Positions 13,238-13,981 of a stretch of DNA of 13,981 nt are shown piece by piece. Positions within the stretch are counted from its first letter, which is position 1. Each line of letters starts with the position of its first letter. Source of the stretch: Cyanobacteria bacterium OH_PDB_112 (GTDB lineage Bacteria > Cyanobacteriota > Vampirovibrionia > Gastranaerophilales > CAJFVJ01); NCBI GenBank assembly GCA_023457295.1, contig JAEWLZ010000094.1, forward strand, positions 1 to 13,981, given 5' to 3'. Both the position numbers and the translations under genes were made by a program. The notes beneath the pieces are model-generated. The model was given only the letters and a program-made list of their open reading frames with translations. It did not search any database and was not told where the DNA came from.

Positions 13238-13981
13238 GTAATTTGGTGGTCCACTATTTCTATTGTATCTTGTCTGTTAGTTACTTGCATAAAACAACTT
13301 TTAGGGTCTTTTTCGGCATATCTTCTATAGCCAGTTACCTTTGCATCAAAATCCGTAGGGAAGTCCGCAAGTTCGTTTAAAGCCCTTTTTTCTAATACAT
13401 TATCTCTTAATTTGATAAATAATTTGCTTTCAGCTTTATTCATATCACATGGATAATCAGGGATTTTTATCTCTTTTTCAGCTAATAAGAATTTTTGTAT
13501 TAATTTGTATATTGAGGAATCGAAATTTGACAAGCTTTCAGTTGTTACAGGATTTTTCACATTTGTTTTGACAGTAAATACGATTCCTTTTGGGCTTGTA
13601 TTTGGCTTGAACTCTTCTTGTGCTAAATTGTTAGCATATTGGCAGCCTTCGCTCTTAGACAAAGTAAACCATGTGCCCCATTCATCTGGTTGGTTATCAA
13701 AGCCATTTTTAATAATTTTTTTTGATTGTTCATCATAATTACAACCTTTATACCAATTTTTAGTATTTATTTCCGACGGATCTATTCTGTCGATTTTTTG
13801 ACACATATTTTTCATTTTTTCAACCAATTCAGGTTTGTTAAATATTTCATCACCAAGTCTTTGCGCCATTTCAGTAAATTTGGTATCTGTTTTAGGCGGT
13901 ACTGTATCTTTTACAGCAAAATCAAATGAATTTAAAACAGTCTGTATCTCTTTTTTTGTTACCGATTTTGCGGGTTTAACT
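13222..13981 (-). CDS. Hypothetical protein with a weak ADP-ribosyltransferase-fold-like pattern, 5' end cut by window edge
   Basis: The frame is open from base 13980 to the stop at 13222 (252 visible residues). An internal ATG at 13869 is possible, but the coding-like reading continues upstream, so the true start is probably outside the window. I do not recognise the family. Numbered from the ATG at 13869, it contains NWYKGCNY (38-45), a KNGF turn (54-57), WGTWFTLSKSEGCQYAN (64-80) and IVFTVKTNVKNPV (96-108). The C-terminal strand MQVTNRQDTIEIVDHQ is at 194-209. This order (Y-[RK]-G, NGF, [YW]FT-S...YA, strand, late beta strand) recalls ART-fold domains, but the acid triad cannot be assigned. 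No signal peptide or membrane segment is visible. The last codons lie in the terminator stem. Confidence 0.6.
   Translation of the reverse strand, partial: VKPAKSVTKKEIQTVLNSFDFAVKDTVPPKTDTKFTEMAQRLGDEIFNKPELVEKMKNMCQKIDRIDPSEINTKNWYKGCNYDEQSKKIIKNGFDNQPDEWGTWFTLSKSEGCQYANNLAQEEFKPNTSPKGIVFTVKTNVKNPVTTESLSNFDSSIYKLIQKFLLAEKEIKIPDYPCDMNKAESKLFIKLRDNVLEKRALNELADFPTDFDAKVTGYRRYAEKDPKSCFMQVTNRQDTIEIVDHQITKSQS

Noticed and set aside
1..13981. CRISPR array, tRNA, rRNA, insertion sequence or prophage
   Set aside because: No regularly spaced repeats, cloverleaf sequences, transposase motifs or terminal inverted repeats were seen; the gaps between genes are all shorter than about 300 bases.

Overview
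This AT-rich window (about two-thirds A+T by eye) is a bacterial chromosome segment dominated by translation and ribosome-assembly genes. Three observations point to a non-photosynthetic relative of cyanobacteria (Vampirovibrionia/Melainabacteria, perhaps Gastranaerophilales). The GyrA C-terminal domain carries a 'TRGK' variant of the GyrA box followed by a stretch resembling cyanobacterial GyrA. The order is rimP-nusA-ylxR-infB without the ylxQ gene usual in Firmicutes. Base composition is very AT-rich. This is inference from remembered family patterns, not a database result, and a Firmicute-like host is not formally excluded.

Left part (1-6936, all minus strand). Read in transcription order, smpB (tmRNA partner) overlaps metF (methylenetetrahydrofolate reductase) by one base. 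A good sigma70-type promoter whose -35 box contains the metF stop codon then appears to start the operon rimP-nusA-ylxR-infB-rbfA-truB. That operon has a short leader with a perfect 11-bp hairpin, a second perfect hairpin at the nusA/ylxR junction, and truB running off the left edge. It links ribosome maturation, transcription elongation, initiation factor 2 and tRNA pseudouridylation.

Middle (6937-10062, plus strand). A divergent AT-rich promoter region separates smpB from a small double-zinc-ribbon protein resembling the flagellar-operon protein YvyF. gyrA (TTG start) follows, preceded by a 30-bp near-perfect dyad. gyrA ends at a strong bidirectional terminator shared with the convergent gene.

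Right part (10063-13981). On the minus strand, deoC (deoxyribose-phosphate aldolase) and a PHP-domain phosphoesterase form a two-gene operon, and the deoC promoter predicts a leaderless mRNA. Back to back with it on the plus strand lies infC-rpmI-rplT. infC very likely starts at a non-canonical AUU codon. The roughly 280-bp deoC-infC gap is the most unusual stretch: two candidate infC promoters, an 18-bp direct repeat, several hairpins, mutually exclusive pairings and a short coding-like frame. After rplT there is another bidirectional terminator, then a convergent gene of unknown function, truncated by the right edge, whose central motifs faintly recall ADP-ribosyltransferase-fold proteins.

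No tRNA, rRNA, insertion sequence, prophage or CRISPR array was seen. The window is mainly a housekeeping region. Its most noteworthy content is regulatory DNA/RNA, not a new multi-gene system.
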